Shown here: one piece after another, positions 1 through 12,274 of the stretch
How positions within the stretch are numbered: position 1 is the first letter of the stretch
Layout: every line of letters begins with the position of its first letter
Source of the DNA: Oxalobacter formigenes
GTDB taxonomy: Bacteria > Pseudomonadota > Gammaproteobacteria > Burkholderiales > Burkholderiaceae_D
DNA: 40,570 nucleotides
NCBI GenBank assembly: GCA_023667225.1
Contig: JAMPAN010000011.1
Coordinates: 1-40,570, forward strand
Direction of reading: 5' to 3'
Notes under the pieces: model-generated
Told to the model about the DNA's origin: nothing
Databases searched by the model: none
The model's input: the letters and a program-made list of their open reading frames with translations, nothing else
Translations under genes and position numbers: made by a program

Positions 1-74
1 TGTCCTCTATAAGGAAACCAAAATTAAGTGATGTAACTCTTTTTCTCCTACCCCCCCACTTTTTTACGCTTCTC

Positions 75-103
75 AAGGCTCTCTATATGGGAGCCTTTTC
101 TTT
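75..103 (+). terminator. Rho-independent terminator, plus strand
   Basis: Seven-base-pair stem AAGGCTC/GAGCCTT (75-81 with 91-97) followed by TTTCTTT. The T-rich side is on the plus strand, so it most likely ends a plus-strand transcript entering from left of the window. It does not resemble a terminator when read from the moaD side. Confidence 0.6.
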
Positions 104-126
104 ACCCCCAACACACATCTGCACCC

Positions 127-384
127 TTAACCCCCGGTAACGGGCGGGAAAAAAGCCACTTCACATCCCTCGGTAAGAGGCGTATCCGATCCTGTCATCC
201 TATGGTTATAAGCCATACGCAATATCTTGTCCGGCCCCAGCATTTCAGACCATACCCCGCCTCTGGCAGCCAAAAATGCCCTGACTTCCCCTACCGTTTT
301 AATCTCATCCGGCAAATTAACCGTTTCTTCCCCTATATTTAAGGCTTCGCGTACATAGGCAAAAAAACGCAACGTAATATTCAT
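127..384 (-). CDS. moaD: Molybdopterin synthase sulfur carrier subunit MoaD
   Basis: 85-residue ubiquitin-fold protein. As a C-terminal thiocarboxylate, MoaD carries the sulfur that molybdopterin synthase (MoaD-MoaE) inserts into precursor Z (cPMP) to form the dithiolene of molybdopterin in the cytoplasm. The protein ends in the diagnostic Gly-Gly (residues 84-85, after FFPPVT), and its length is normal for the family. The start codon overlaps the moeA stop by 4 bp (ATGA), so the two are translationally coupled. The large partner subunit gene moaE does not follow in the 126 bp left before the window edge, and a plus-strand terminator lies there, so moaD seems to be the last gene of the operon and moaE must be elsewhere. 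Confidence 0.93.
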   Translation of the reverse strand: MNITLRFFAYVREALNIGEETVNLPDEIKTVGEVRAFLAARGGVWSEMLGPDKILRMAYNHRMTGSDTPLTEGCEVAFFPPVTGG

Positions 385-1625
385 GGATAAATTAACCCAT
401 TCAAAGGCAGAAAACGTACTATATCCCCTTTTCTGATCCGGTTGCCAGGCGGATTATCAATCAGGCCGTCACACCAGGCAAGGGAAGCAATCGCCCCTGA
501 TCCCTGATCATCAAACAAATCAAGCCCGCCTTGCCGGTTAACCCGTGCACGCAGGAACTCATTGCGTTCCTGCGCTTTATCCATTAAAAAATCAGCCCGC
601 ATCATAACAGCCACCGGTTCAATCTGCCTGATGCCCATCCTGCGCAAAAGAAACGGCCGGACAAAAACGAGAAACGTCACAAAACTGGAAACCGGATTGC
701 CAGGCAACCCAATAAAAGGCGTAATAACAGAGCGATTACCGTCCTTTTCCGTACACGTTATCTCGCCATAAGCCAGCGGTTTTCCTGGTTTGACAGCAAC
801 CTGCCAGAAACGGATACATCCCAGCGCTTCCACAGCCGCCCTCACATGATCTTCTTCACCAACCGACATACCGCCGGAAACCAGAACCAGGTCATGTCTT
901 TCTGCCGCACAGGCCAGCGCTTTCCGTGTAGCCTCCCTGTCATCCGGCACATTACCGCCGTGGGTAACGATACAACCGTAATTTTCCAGCAAAGCCCCAA
1001 TCAGGCTGCGATTGGCGTTATAAACCTGGCCTGCCCCCAATAATTCTCCAGGCATCAGCACTTCATTTCCGGTAGAAAAAAACGCCACCCGCAAACGCCG
1101 CACAACAGAAAGCGCAGCACAACCGGCAGAAGCCGCCAATCCAACATGATGCGGCTTCAGATACGTCCCTTCTTCCAGGGCCAACATTCCTTTTTTCAGA
1201 CTTTTCCCGGCAGGCCGTATCCAGTCACCGGGATGGGGTAAACAGGAAAACGTTATCCTGCCGCCTGCCGCCTGGCAATCCTCCTGCCTCACAACAGCAT
1301 CCGCCCCTTCCGGCAAGGAAGCGCCGGTAAAAATGCGCGCAGTCTCTCCTTCACGCAAAGCATGTCCCGTCATACCAGCCGGAATACGCTGGGTAATATT
1401 CAGCGTTACATTTCCGGCCCGGCAATCGCGGCTGCGCACAGCATAACCGTCCATTGTCGCCACACTGGTATTGGGAACATTCACACCGGAAAAAACCGGC
1501 TCAGCCAGAACCCGCCCATTGGCACAGGAAAGATCCACCGTTTCTGTCCCGGCAACAACAGAAGCAGCATCTGCCAAAAAAGCCAAGGCTTCCCCTGTGG
1601 ACAGCATGGATTGTTTTTTTGCCAT
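381..1625 (-). CDS. moeA: Molybdopterin molybdenumtransferase MoeA
   Basis: 414 residues, full length. MoeA inserts molybdate into adenylylated molybdopterin, the last step of molybdenum cofactor synthesis. Visible family motifs are the N-terminal module around GRVLAEPV, the TMDGYA segment, the MoCF-fold motif SGGMSVGEEDHV, and GLPGNPVSSFVTF toward the C-terminus. The second Met at residue 7 is an alternative start, but AGGTAA ahead of the first ATG supports 1625. It lies between thrC (87 bp upstream) and moaD (4 bp overlap); the mixed amino-acid/molybdopterin operon is a familiar betaproteobacterial arrangement. A working molybdenum cofactor pathway implies molybdoenzymes such as formate dehydrogenase elsewhere, which is inference. 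Confidence 0.95.
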   Translation of the reverse strand: MAKKQSMLSTGEALAFLADAASVVAGTETVDLSCANGRVLAEPVFSGVNVPNTSVATMDGYAVRSRDCRAGNVTLNITQRIPAGMTGHALREGETARIFTGASLPEGADAVVRQEDCQAAGGRITFSCLPHPGDWIRPAGKSLKKGMLALEEGTYLKPHHVGLAASAGCAALSVVRRLRVAFFSTGNEVLMPGELLGAGQVYNANRSLIGALLENYGCIVTHGGNVPDDREATRKALACAAERHDLVLVSGGMSVGEEDHVRAAVEALGCIRFWQVAVKPGKPLAYGEITCTEKDGNRSVITPFIGLPGNPVSSFVTFLVFVRPFLLRRMGIRQIEPVAVMMRADFLMDKAQERNEFLRARVNRQGGLDLFDDQGSGAIASLAWCDGLIDNPPGNRIRKGDIVRFLPLNGLIYP

Positions 1626-1712
1626 CAGTTACCTGTTTCCGGGCTGCTGCAAACCATATAGACACACCGCTTAATAAAAAGCACTTTTTTCAGCTTCAGC
1701 CAGCGCCATTGC

Positions 1713-3179
1713 CTACAGGCCGGTATGCCCTGCAATATACTGTTTGATCTGCACGGCATCAGGCAGCATAACCACATAGCGCTGCGGCAGCTTTTCTATA
1801 TTGTCAAACCCTGCCGGGCGGGCTGCCTCCCTGCCCAGCGCCTCCTGAATCGTTTCGCTGAACTTGGCTGCCAGTGCCGTTTCCAGCACAACCATCGGAA
1901 TCCCCTGTTCCAGGTGTTCCATTGCCACCTTGACGCCATCTGCCGTATGGGTATCAATTACAATTCCATAATCCCGATATACAGAACGAATCGTCTCCAG
2001 CCTGTCCTGATGAGTCGAGCGGCCCGACAGGAAACCGAATGCCGGCACCTTCATGAATTCATCGCCGTCACTGTCCTTCCCGCCAGAAAGATCAAACCCG
2101 CCTTTCTTGTCAATCTGGCTGAAAAGCGCACGAACCCGCTGCCCGTCCCGCCCAAGCAAATCATAAATAAACCGCTCGAAATTCGATGCCTTCGAAATAT
2201 CCATGGAGGGACTGCTTGTATGCAGCGTTTCAGCCGGACGCCTCACCCGATAAATCCCTGTGCGGAAAAACTCGTCCAGCACATCGTTTTCATTGGTTGC
2301 CACAACCAGCCGTGCAATCGGCAGCCCCATCATACGTGCAATATGGCCCGCACAAATATTGCCAAAATTACCGGAAGGCACAGTAAACGATACCTTTTGC
2401 GTATTGTTTTCCGTTGCCTCCAGATACCCGCGGAAATAATAGACTACCTGCGCAACGACCCTTGCCCAGTTAATGGAATTCACCGTCCCGATTTTCTGAC
2501 GGGATTTAAACAGGAGATCACCTGATACAGCCTTGACCATATCCTGGCAATCATCAAAAACCCCTTCAACGGCGATATTGAAAATATTGGGATCCTGCAA
2601 GCTGAACATCTGCGCCGTCTGGAAAGCGCTCATTTTTTGATGGGGAGAAAGCATAAATACCCGAATACCCTTTTTTCCCCGCATGGCATATTCTGCCGCG
2701 CTGCCCGTATCGCCCGATGTCGCACCCAAAATATTCAGCGTCTCCTGCTTGCGCACCAGCTCATATTCAAACAGATTGCCCAAAAGCTGCATCGCCATAT
2801 CCTTGAACGCCAGCGTCGGACCGCCAGAAAGGCCAAGCAGCGCAAGCGGCTGGTCTCCCTGCTTCAGCATCCGCAAAGGCGTAATCCGGACAGCATCTTC
2901 GTCAGGACGGGCATTCCTGTACACCTCTGGCGTATAGGTTCTCATGACTATCCGCTCAAGATCTGCATCCGGCATATCCCCTGTAAATTTCCGGAGTATC
3001 TCAAAAGCCAGCCCGGCATAAGAAAGAGAGCGCCATGCCGTCAATTCCCTGTCCGTCACCCTGGGATAACTCTCTGGCATATAAAGCCCGCCATCCGGGG
3101 CAAGCCCTTCCAGCAAAATTTGCAAAAAAGTCCGTTTGTCCTCCTGTTTCCCGGAAGAGCGGGTCGAAATATATTGCAT
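1713..3179 (-). CDS. thrC: Threonine synthase
   Basis: 488 residues, the long type of threonine synthase. It converts O-phosphohomoserine to threonine with pyridoxal phosphate. The PLP lysine is K126 in GPTLAFKDMAMQ, and the phosphate-binding segment is in the GATSGDTGSAAEYA region. The N-terminus MQYISTRS is the usual start of this family, so 3179 is well supported although the Shine-Dalgarno sequence is poor. In many betaproteobacteria homoserine dehydrogenase (hom) lies immediately upstream; here the upstream gene is the divergent nadE, so hom is not in this operon. Downstream are moeA and moaD on the same strand. Confidence 0.96.
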   Translation of the reverse strand: MQYISTRSSGKQEDKRTFLQILLEGLAPDGGLYMPESYPRVTDRELTAWRSLSYAGLAFEILRKFTGDMPDADLERIVMRTYTPEVYRNARPDEDAVRITPLRMLKQGDQPLALLGLSGGPTLAFKDMAMQLLGNLFEYELVRKQETLNILGATSGDTGSAAEYAMRGKKGIRVFMLSPHQKMSAFQTAQMFSLQDPNIFNIAVEGVFDDCQDMVKAVSGDLLFKSRQKIGTVNSINWARVVAQVVYYFRGYLEATENNTQKVSFTVPSGNFGNICAGHIARMMGLPIARLVVATNENDVLDEFFRTGIYRVRRPAETLHTSSPSMDISKASNFERFIYDLLGRDGQRVRALFSQIDKKGGFDLSGGKDSDGDEFMKVPAFGFLSGRSTHQDRLETIRSVYRDYGIVIDTHTADGVKVAMEHLEQGIPMVVLETALAAKFSETIQEALGREAARPAGFDNIEKLPQRYVVMLPDAVQIKQYIAGHTGL

Positions 3180-3418
3180 ACAGTATCCGTCTCTGTCAGC
3201 GTCCAGATAGTAAGCTGGGCCAGGTTGAAAAATAGAAACGGGCTATATTTTACCAGCTATCGTTTCCATGCTCTCACCGGAAAAACCGCAAACAGCGCCT
3301 GCCAACCCGCTGCTTTTCTCCTTTATTCCATGCCTGGAAAAGAAAAAGCCCGGTCCCGAAACCTGCGGGTCCGTGCCATAATACGAGCCTCTCATTCCGT
3401 TAATCAGCCTGTAAAATC
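3180..3418. promoter_or_regulatory. Divergent intergenic region thrC/nadE
   Basis: 239 bp between two outward-facing start codons must hold the promoters of both transcription units. A CATAAT-like -10 near 3378 could serve nadE, but no convincing -35 accompanies it. Neither start codon has a strong Shine-Dalgarno sequence. No small ORF or convincing hairpin was found. Confidence 0.35.
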
Positions 3419-5433
<2,015 letters not shown>

Positions 5434-5453
5434 CCTACCCAAACAGGCCGCAA

Positions 5454-5936
5454 TTATTTGCCGGTTGCCACAAAATAACGGCCTGTCGCTTCTCTGGCCT
5501 TCCGGCCTTCCTCAATAAGTTCTTCGGCACGGGCCAGTTGAGCAGGCATCATCGTTGCTTCCAGTTTCTTTGCCGCACTGCCAGACATCTGATAACCCTG
5601 TTCAAAAGAATGCGTGTACCAGCGAAACGCCTGGACAGGATCAGCCCGAACCCCCAGGCCCTGTTCATACATACCGCCCAGCATAAACTGCGCCCGCTTG
5701 TGCCCCCCTTCCGCAGCGCGCCGCATCCAGATACTGCAAACCTGGTCGTCCTGTTCAATATTAATGCCGCCGCAATAAATCTCGGCAATCTTCAGCATCG
5801 CATCAACATCTCCTTTTTCAGCCTGTGCAACAAGTTTGGCAACAGTTTCCTCCCCCGTCTCACAACCGGATAACCCGATAACTGCCGCCGCTGCAAGTAT
5901 GGCGGATAAACACATCCTGTTAAAAAACAATCGCAT
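5454..5936 (-). CDS. Sel1-repeat lipoprotein
   Basis: 160 residues. A signal peptide ends in the lipobox LSGC, with Cys25 as the probable lipidation site. Two to three degenerate Sel1-like (TPR-related) helical repeats follow, e.g. AAEGGHKRAQFMLGGMYEQGLGV followed by AFRWYTHSFEQGY. Such repeats mediate protein-protein contacts; a periplasm-facing scaffold role is likely but the partner is unknown. It is convergent with glnB with only 20 bp between them and no clear terminator. It lies downstream of the smr gene on the same strand after a 100-bp gap. Confidence 0.75.
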   Translation of the reverse strand: MRLFFNRMCLSAILAAAAVIGLSGCETGEETVAKLVAQAEKGDVDAMLKIAEIYCGGINIEQDDQVCSIWMRRAAEGGHKRAQFMLGGMYEQGLGVRADPVQAFRWYTHSFEQGYQMSGSAAKKLEATMMPAQLARAEELIEEGRKAREATGRYFVATGK

Positions 5937-6036
5937 ATTTCTTCCTGTTGATAATGCTGTTTTCCTGCCTGTTACCAGATTGAGGCGGGAGAAGAAAAGT
6001 ATAGCCCCAACAGGCAGCCTGCACCAGCCAAACCGC

Positions 6037-6678
6037 CTATTTTCCCTTCAGCAAAACAAGCAGCGCGCCTGATCCGCCATCTGCTGCCCTGGCCTGCACA
6101 AACGCCATCACTTCCTCTTTCTGCACCAGCCAGCCATGAACCAGTTTTTTCAAAACCGGCTTCTGATTAACCGAACCCAGACCCTTCCCGTGGATAATCC
6201 TGACACAACGGATACCTTTCAGGACACACCGCCGTAAAAACCCGCCCAGCAGCTCCCTCGCTTCATCGCGCCTGTGCCCATGCAGATCCAGCTCATCCTG
6301 GATAATCCAGTGGCCGCGCCGAAGCCGGCGAATCACATCCGGCCCAATACCGTCCCGCCGGTAACTTAAATCGGCATCCGTCTCCAAAAGGGTATCCACA
6401 TCAAAAGCATCCGAAATGGATTCATACAAAACGGCCCTGTCATCAGCCAGGCGCTGCCTCGGAACAGGGGCCGGTCTTGGCACTGCCGGCACAACCCGGT
6501 TGCTGAAATCCAGCGGAACAACATCTTTCATGCTCTCCCTGAAAAGGCTGGCCTCCCGCCGGATTTCCCGCTCCCGCCAGCGGCGCGCTGCTTCCTTTCT
6601 GCGCTCGGCCTCCGCTTTCTTTTTCAGCGTTTTTCCAAGCGCCTTGAGATCGGCAAATGTCTTGACAGAAGAAGCCAT
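6037..6678 (-). CDS. Smr-domain protein (possible endonuclease)
   Basis: 213 residues. The N-terminal ~60 residues are highly charged and helical (AEAERRKEAARRWREREIRRE). The C-terminal Smr domain carries both signature motifs, LDLHGH (130-135) and the glycine-rich HGKG (163-166). The Smr domain, first seen at the C-terminus of MutS2, has nicking or RNA endonuclease activity in several proteins. Its architecture matches the stand-alone proteobacterial YdaL/SmrA-B type. The start lies 12 bp after the trxB stop, so the two are likely co-transcribed. Substrate unknown. Confidence 0.85.
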   Translation of the reverse strand: MASSVKTFADLKALGKTLKKKAEAERRKEAARRWREREIRREASLFRESMKDVVPLDFSNRVVPAVPRPAPVPRQRLADDRAVLYESISDAFDVDTLLETDADLSYRRDGIGPDVIRRLRRGHWIIQDELDLHGHRRDEARELLGGFLRRCVLKGIRCVRIIHGKGLGSVNQKPVLKKLVHGWLVQKEEVMAFVQARAADGGSGALLVLLKGK

Positions 6679-6690
6679 TCCTGCTGTTCC

Positions 6691-7701
<1,011 letters not shown>

Positions 7702-7712
7702 CTATAATATCT

Positions 7713-7734
7713 GCCTGTTTTCAGACGAACAGGC
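7713..7734. repeat. Inverted repeat in the trxB/ftsK divergent region
   Basis: Arms GCCTGTT and AACAGGC separated by 8 nt. A plus-strand TATAAT is adjacent at 7703-7708. No T-tract follows, so it is more likely an operator or chance palindrome than a terminator. Confidence 0.35.
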
Positions 7735-7748
7735 CAAAACTTGGTAAG

Positions 7749-7754
7749 ATTATA
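7749..7754 (-). promoter_or_regulatory. Possible trxB -10 element
   Basis: A perfect TATAAT on the minus strand about 105 bp upstream of the trxB start. No good -35 is visible at 16-18 bp spacing, so this is only a candidate. Confidence 0.3.
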
Positions 7755-7892
7755 GACGAATGCCGGATTGCCCACCTGATACAACCGCAAAAAGAAGACT
7801 GTTGATACAAGCCGCTTTCCAGCCGGCAAACCAAAACGCCTGCCTTCTTTTAAACGGCATCCCGGCATAATGTAACCCCACAAACTGCCAGT

Positions 7893-10229
7893 ATGCTGGC
7901 AACCGGATTCATGAGCAAAACCGCTTCCGTATATAAAAGAACCAAAGAACCTGCCGATCCTGCACCTGCCCCGCCAGGCAGGCTGGCCCGCCTGCTGACC
8001 GAAGCCCGCTGGCTCGTGCTGATCGCGCTTACCCTCTTTTTCTTCATCGTGCTTTATACCTACTCGCCGGCAGACCCAGGCTGGTCTCATGCCATTCATG
8101 CCGATACAATCAGGAATATGGGCGGCAAAACCGGCGCATGGATATCCGATCTCCTCCTGTTCACTTTCGGCCTGTCTGCCTGGTGGTGCGGCCTGTGGCT
8201 GCTTCGCGCCGTACTCCACGGTTACCGCCGTATCGCCAGCCTGCTGTTATTAAAGGAAACACCCAAACCAGGCTGGTTCCGCGACAGGCTCGTGCCCAAT
8301 CTGGGATTCCTGATTCTGCTTTCCTCAAGCGCCGCCATTGAATACCTGCGCATGTATGCCATGAAAATACCTCTGCCCCGCGCACCTGGCGGGGTATTGG
8401 GAGAAGTGCTTGGCGCCGCCGCCATGGAACAGCTTGGCTTTACCGGCGCCACACTCATTCTTCTGGTTCTCTTCGCCCTGGGGTTCAGCCTCTTTCTTCA
8501 GACATCCTGGCTGCAACTTTCAGAAAAAGTCGGCACCGTAGTAGAAGGTATTGCCTGGATATTCATCAAAGCCTACCGTATCCGCCAGGATCGTAAAATC
8601 GGACAGGAAGCTACCCAAAAACGGGAAGAAATCCTGGAACAGGAAAAAGCCAGAGTCATCGAAACGCCTCCTGTACAAATTGAGCCGCAAATTGTGGAAG
8701 TTCCCAAATCGGATCGCGCTGAAAAAGAAAAGCAAGTCGTTCTGTTTTCCGAACTCCAGGAACTTCCTCCCTTATCCCTTCTGGACGAAGCGCCGCCCAA
8801 ACAGGATGCCATACCTGTTGAAACACTGGAATTTACCAGCCGCCTGATTGAAAAAAAACTTGCTGACTTCGGTGTCAGCGTCAGAGTTGTCACCGCCCAC
8901 CCTGGTCCTGTCGTCACACGTTACGAAATTGACCCGGCAACCGGCGTCAAAGGCAGCACGATTGTCAACCTGGAGCGCGACCTGGCTCGCTCCCTTTCCC
9001 TGGTATCACTTCGTGTTATCGAAACTATCCCCGGGAAAAACTACATGGCGCTGGAACTCCCCAACCCCAAACGCCAAATCGTCCGCCTGACAGAAATTCT
9101 CAGTTCCAAAGTTTACAGCAATGAATCCTCCACCCTGACCATTGCGCTCGGCAAAGACATTGCAGGCAACCCTGTGGTTGCCGATCTGGCGCGCATGCCG
9201 CACCTTCTGGTGGCAGGGACAACAGGCTCCGGCAAATCGGTTGCCATCAACGCTACTATCCTTTCCTTGTTATACAAGGCAGATCCCAGCCAGGTCCGCA
9301 TGATCCTGATTGATCCAAAAATGCTGGAACTGTCCATCTATGAAGGCATTCCGCACCTGCTATCCCCTGTCGTTACCGACATGCGCCAGGCTGGCCACGC
9401 GCTGAACTGGGCAGTAGGCGAAATGGAACGCCGTTACAAACTCATGTCCCATGTCGGTGTTCGCAACCTGGCCGGCTACAACAACCGCATTGCCGAAGCC
9501 AAAAAACGGGATGAACCCATCACAAACCCCTTCTCCCTTACACCGGATAATCCCGAACCCCTGGAAAGCCTGCCCAGCATCGTCATTATCATCGACGAAC
9601 TGGCAGACCTCATGATGGTTGTCGGCAAAAAGGTAGAAGAACTGATCGCCCGTATCGCACAAAAAGCGCGTGCTGCCGGCATTCATCTTATTTTGGCAAC
9701 ACAACGCCCCTCGGTTGACGTCATCACCGGCCTGATCAAGGCCAACATTCCCACCCGCATTGCCTTTCAGGTCAGCAGCAAAATCGATTCGCGAACCATC
9801 CTGGATCAAATGGGTGCCGAAACCCTGCTGGGATTGGGCGATATGCTCTATCTGCCGCCTGGCACCGGCCTGCCGCTTCGTGCCCATGGTGCATTCGTTT
9901 CAGATGAAGAAGTCCAGCGCGTCGTCAACTATCTGAGGGAACACGGCCAGCCGGATTATGTCAAAGGCATACTGGAAGGCGGCACATCGGAAGATGCTGC
10001 CGAAGCAGGACAAGGCGAAGGAAACGGCGAAGCAGATCCCCTTTACGACCAGGCTGTGGCTGTGGTGCTGAAAAACCGCCGCGCCTCTATTTCCCTGGTA
10101 CAGCGCCATCTCCGGATCGGATACAACCGGGCTGCCCGCCTGCTTGAGCAAATGGAACAAAGCGGCATTGTCTCGCCCATGCGAAGCAATGGTAACCGTG
10201 AAATACTGGTACCTATCCAGCCCGATTAA
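7893..10229 (+). CDS. ftsK: DNA translocase FtsK
   Basis: 778 residues. An N-terminal membrane domain with about four hydrophobic segments (first at [19 protein letters not shown], near residues 40-60) anchors it at the septum. A short charged linker (about 225-300) follows, then the RecA-like motor with Walker A GTTGSGKS (near residue 441) and Walker [15 protein letters not shown]-terminal winged-helix gamma domain (from about 710) reads KOPS-type sequences. It pumps chromosomal DNA during division and activates XerCD at dif. The linker is much shorter than in E. coli FtsK, as is common outside enterobacteria. The start is 7893, or an in-frame ATG at 7911; neither has a strong ribosome site. 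Confidence 0.96.
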   Translation: MLATGFMSKTASVYKRTKEPADPAPAPPGRLARLLTEARWLVLIALTLFFFIVLYTYSPADPGWSHAIHADTIRNMGGKTGAWISDLLLFTFGLSAWWCGLWLLRAVLHGYRRIASLLLLKETPKPGWFRDRLVPNLGFLILLSSSAAIEYLRMYAMKIPLPRAPGGVLGEVLGAAAMEQLGFTGATLILLVLFALGFSLFLQTSWLQLSEKVGTVVEGIAWIFIKAYRIRQDRKIGQEATQKREEILEQEKARVIETPPVQIEPQIVEVPKSDRAEKEKQVVLFSELQELPPLSLLDEAPPKQDAIPVETLEFTSRLIEKKLADFGVSVRVVTAHPGPVVTRYEIDPATGVKGSTIVNLERDLARSLSLVSLRVIETIPGKNYMALELPNPKRQIVRLTEILSSKVYSNESSTLTIALGKDIAGNPVVADLARMPHLLVAGTTGSGKSVAINATILSLLYKADPSQVRMILIDPKMLELSIYEGIPHLLSPVVTDMRQAGHALNWAVGEMERRYKLMSHVGVRNLAGYNNRIAEAKKRDEPITNPFSLTPDNPEPLESLPSIVIIIDELADLMMVVGKKVEELIARIAQKARAAGIHLILATQRPSVDVITGLIKANIPTRIAFQVSSKIDSRTILDQMGAETLLGLGDMLYLPPGTGLPLRAHGAFVSDEEVQRVVNYLREHGQPDYVKGILEGGTSEDAAEAGQGEGNGEADPLYDQAVAVVLKNRRASISLVQRHLRIGYNRAARLLEQMEQSGIVSPMRSNGNREILVPIQPD

Positions 10230-10250
10230 CCCGACAGGACACAAACTGCC

Positions 10251-10907
10251 ATGAAAAACAACCGGATTACCTGCGTTTCCCGATGGAAAACCTTCCTTTT
10301 TCTGGCCCCCCTCTGCTGCCTGCCGCTTTTGGCCCATGCTTCTGCCATCGGGCAATTCCGGCATTTTTTATCCGGCACCCGTTCTGCCCGCGGTACATTT
10401 GCCCAGGTACAGGTGCGGCAGGAAAAAAGCGAGAAAATGCGCATGGGTACTCCCTCGTCAGGTACTTTTCTTTTCTCCAAACCCGGCAAATTCATCTGGA
10501 CCTACCAAAAGCCTTATGAACAAACTCTCCAGGCTGATGGCACTATGCTGTACATCTATGACAAAGATCTCAACCAGGTCTCCATGAAAAAACTGGGAAA
10601 AGCGCTGGGTGCCAGCCCGGCAGCTATCCTTTTCGGCAGTACAGATATCGAAAAAGACTTCACCCTCTCCGAAAAAGGAGAACGGGACGGCATGGAGTGG
10701 ATGGAAGCCAAGCCCAAAAACCACGAAAGCACTTTTCAATCCATCAATATCGGCATGAAAGAAAACACACCGGTTGCCCTGGAACTGCATGATGCAATGG
10801 GACAGCTTTCTCTGATCAGGTTCACAAAATTTGAAAAAAACCCGCCGCTCAAACCGGATACCTTCAGGTTCGTCATGCCAAAAGGCGCAGATATTTTTAA
10901 AAACTGA
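10251..10907 (+). CDS. lolA: Outer-membrane lipoprotein carrier protein LolA
   Basis: 218 residues including a signal peptide (hydrophobic stretch FLFLAPLCCLPLLAHASA). LolA takes lipoproteins from the LolCDE complex in the inner membrane and hands them across the periplasm to LolB. Family features are the early ARGTFAQVQ strand, the GTFLFSKPGKFIWTYQKPYEQ region, and the LYIYDKDLNQV strand. It starts 21 bp after ftsK and is likely co-transcribed, a standard betaproteobacterial pair. Relatives often continue with rarA and serS; here lolA is instead followed by the convergent isp genes. Confidence 0.95.
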   Translation: MKNNRITCVSRWKTFLFLAPLCCLPLLAHASAIGQFRHFLSGTRSARGTFAQVQVRQEKSEKMRMGTPSSGTFLFSKPGKFIWTYQKPYEQTLQADGTMLYIYDKDLNQVSMKKLGKALGASPAAILFGSTDIEKDFTLSEKGERDGMEWMEAKPKNHESTFQSINIGMKENTPVALELHDAMGQLSLIRFTKFEKNPPLKPDTFRFVMPKGADIFKN

Positions 10908-10910
10908 CCC

Positions 10911-10923
10911 GGCCAGCCTGGCC
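10911..10923. repeat. 13-nt palindrome between lolA and ispF
   Basis: GGCCAG-C-CTGGCC sits in the 19-bp gap between the convergent lolA and ispF stop codons. No T-tract follows on either strand, so terminator function is doubtful. Confidence 0.35.
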
Positions 10924-10926
10924 TGG

Positions 10927-11430
10927 TTACTTCCCGTCTGCCATCAACAAAACAACAGCATGGGCAGCCATCCCCTCTTCCCTGCCCAGATAGCCAAGCC
11001 GTTCATTGGTTTTGGCCTTGATATTGATTCTTTCTGCCAAAACAGCCATATCCTCTGCCAAATGGCGTCGCATGGCAGGAATATGCGGTGCCATCTTCGG
11101 TTGCTCTGCAATAATGGTGGCATCCACATTACCCACTGCATAACCGGCTGATCTTGCCAATGCAACGGCAGTCCGCAAAAGTACCCTTGAATCTGCATTG
11201 TGATATTTGGGATCCGTATCAGGAAAATGGGTGCCGATATCGCCCATTCCGGCTGCCCCCAGCAATGCATCAATAATGGCATGCAAAAGCACATCCGCAT
11301 CCGAATGTCCCATCAACCCCAGCCTGTGCGGAATCGTTACCCCGCCTACCACCAGTTTACGTCCGTCAACCAGCGCATGGCAGTCATATCCCTGCCCGAC
11401 ACGATACAGCAACCGTTCCATCAGTCTCAT
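10927..11430 (-). CDS. ispF: 2-C-methyl-D-erythritol 2,4-cyclodiphosphate synthase
   Basis: 167 residues. The enzyme cyclises CDP-ME 2-phosphate to MEcPP in the non-mevalonate isoprenoid pathway. Zinc ligands are visible in GYDCHAL (Asp and His) and in [22 protein letters not shown] and the C-terminal [18 protein letters not shown] are diagnostic. The start codon overlaps the ispD stop by 4 bp, indicating translational coupling. A second Met at residue 4 could also serve as start. Isoprenoids from this pathway feed undecaprenyl phosphate and the ubiquinone side chain. Confidence 0.96.
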   Translation of the reverse strand: MRLMERLLYRVGQGYDCHALVDGRKLVVGGVTIPHRLGLMGHSDADVLLHAIIDALLGAAGMGDIGTHFPDTDPKYHNADSRVLLRTAVALARSAGYAVGNVDATIIAEQPKMAPHIPAMRRHLAEDMAVLAERINIKAKTNERLGYLGREEGMAAHAVVLLMADGK

Positions 11431-12167
11431 TCTCCAGCATTTTTTTCACCCGTACGCCATGCCAGGAACATTTCCACTATTTCCAGATCAGCAGGGCGGG
11501 TAATCTTGCTGTTGCACAAGTGGCCCTCCACCAGCCGGGGAGAAAATCCCATCATCTCAACCGCACCGGCTTCATCCGTTACTTCGTGATATTTTTCCAG
11601 AGTTTCAAGCAGTAAGCCATAGCGAAACATCTGGGGCGTCTGCGCCAGCCATACCCCTTCCCGGGGAATCGTCTCTACCTGGGAAAGCCGTTTGCGCTTT
11701 ACCGTATCAGCAACCGGCAGAGCCAACAAGCCGCCAACAGGATGATTCCCCACTTCCCCAATCAGCCGTTCAACCAGATCTGGCGTCACCCCAGGCCGGG
11801 CAGCATCATGTACCAAAACCCAATCTGTAGGAAAAAGTACCCCAGCCATTGCCTTAAGGCCCTGAACAACGGAATCACGCCGCGTAGCGCCGCCGCAACG
11901 CAACAACACTATTTTTTCTTCCGGCAGCCTGACAGCACCGGAAACAATATACCCGTCAATCCAGGCATCATCCGGACTGAGCACAACATAAACCTGCCTG
12001 ATGTGTGGAGAAGCAGCCAATGCCTCTATAACATGCTGCAAAACCGGCTTTCCCGCCAGAGACAAATACTGCTTTGGCAAAGCAGTCCCCATGCGCTTCC
12101 CGACTCCGGCAGCAGGAACCAGCGCATAATAACGAGGCAAATTCAGGGAAAGCAAATTCTCCGGCAT
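11427..12167 (-). CDS. ispD: 2-C-methyl-D-erythritol 4-phosphate cytidylyltransferase
   Basis: 246 residues. IspD transfers CMP to methylerythritol 4-phosphate. The nucleotide-binding loop [11 protein letters not shown] and LPKQYL at the N-terminus, and [12 protein letters not shown] in the middle, are the family signatures. It forms a two-gene operon with ispF (4-bp overlap) and is divergent from mfd with a ~107-bp shared region. The ribosome site is weak. The similarity over the first 40 residues supports this start. Confidence 0.96.
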   Translation of the reverse strand: MPENLLSLNLPRYYALVPAAGVGKRMGTALPKQYLSLAGKPVLQHVIEALAASPHIRQVYVVLSPDDAWIDGYIVSGAVRLPEEKIVLLRCGGATRRDSVVQGLKAMAGVLFPTDWVLVHDAARPGVTPDLVERLIGEVGNHPVGGLLALPVADTVKRKRLSQVETIPREGVWLAQTPQMFRYGLLLETLEKYHEVTDEAGAVEMMGFSPRLVEGHLCNSKITRPADLEIVEMFLAWRTGEKNAGE

Positions 12168-12177
12168 AGGAAAGCCA

Positions 12178-12206
12178 CTGACGATAACCCGTCAATCAAT
12201 TATAAT
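12178..12206 (+). promoter_or_regulatory. Probable sigma-70 promoter of mfd
   Basis: CTGACG (12178-12183), a 17-bp spacer, then a perfect TATAAT (12201-12206). Transcription would start near 12213 and give a leader of about 62 nt before the mfd ATG, most of it occupied by the hairpin and T-run described next. Confidence 0.6.
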
Positions 12207-12233
12207 GACACAATTAACAGGACTTTCCTATAG

Positions 12234-12274
12234 GACGAAACGGCTGCGCGGCCTGGTTCGTCTTTTTTGTTTTT
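12234..12274 (+). terminator. Terminator-like hairpin and T-run in the mfd leader
   Basis: Six-base-pair outer stem GACGAA (12234-12239) with TTCGTC (12257-12262), plus an inner GGC/GCC stem, directly followed by TTTTTTGTTTTT (12263-12274). The mfd ATG begins at 12275, so the T-run occupies the place of a Shine-Dalgarno sequence. It has the form of an intrinsic terminator or attenuator inside the 5' leader. Function is inferred. Confidence 0.55.

Noticed and set aside
1725-2525. 266-codon plus-strand open frame
   Set aside because: Antisense to thrC, which is a certain gene; the encoded sequence has no recognisable fold and is a by-product of thrC codon use.
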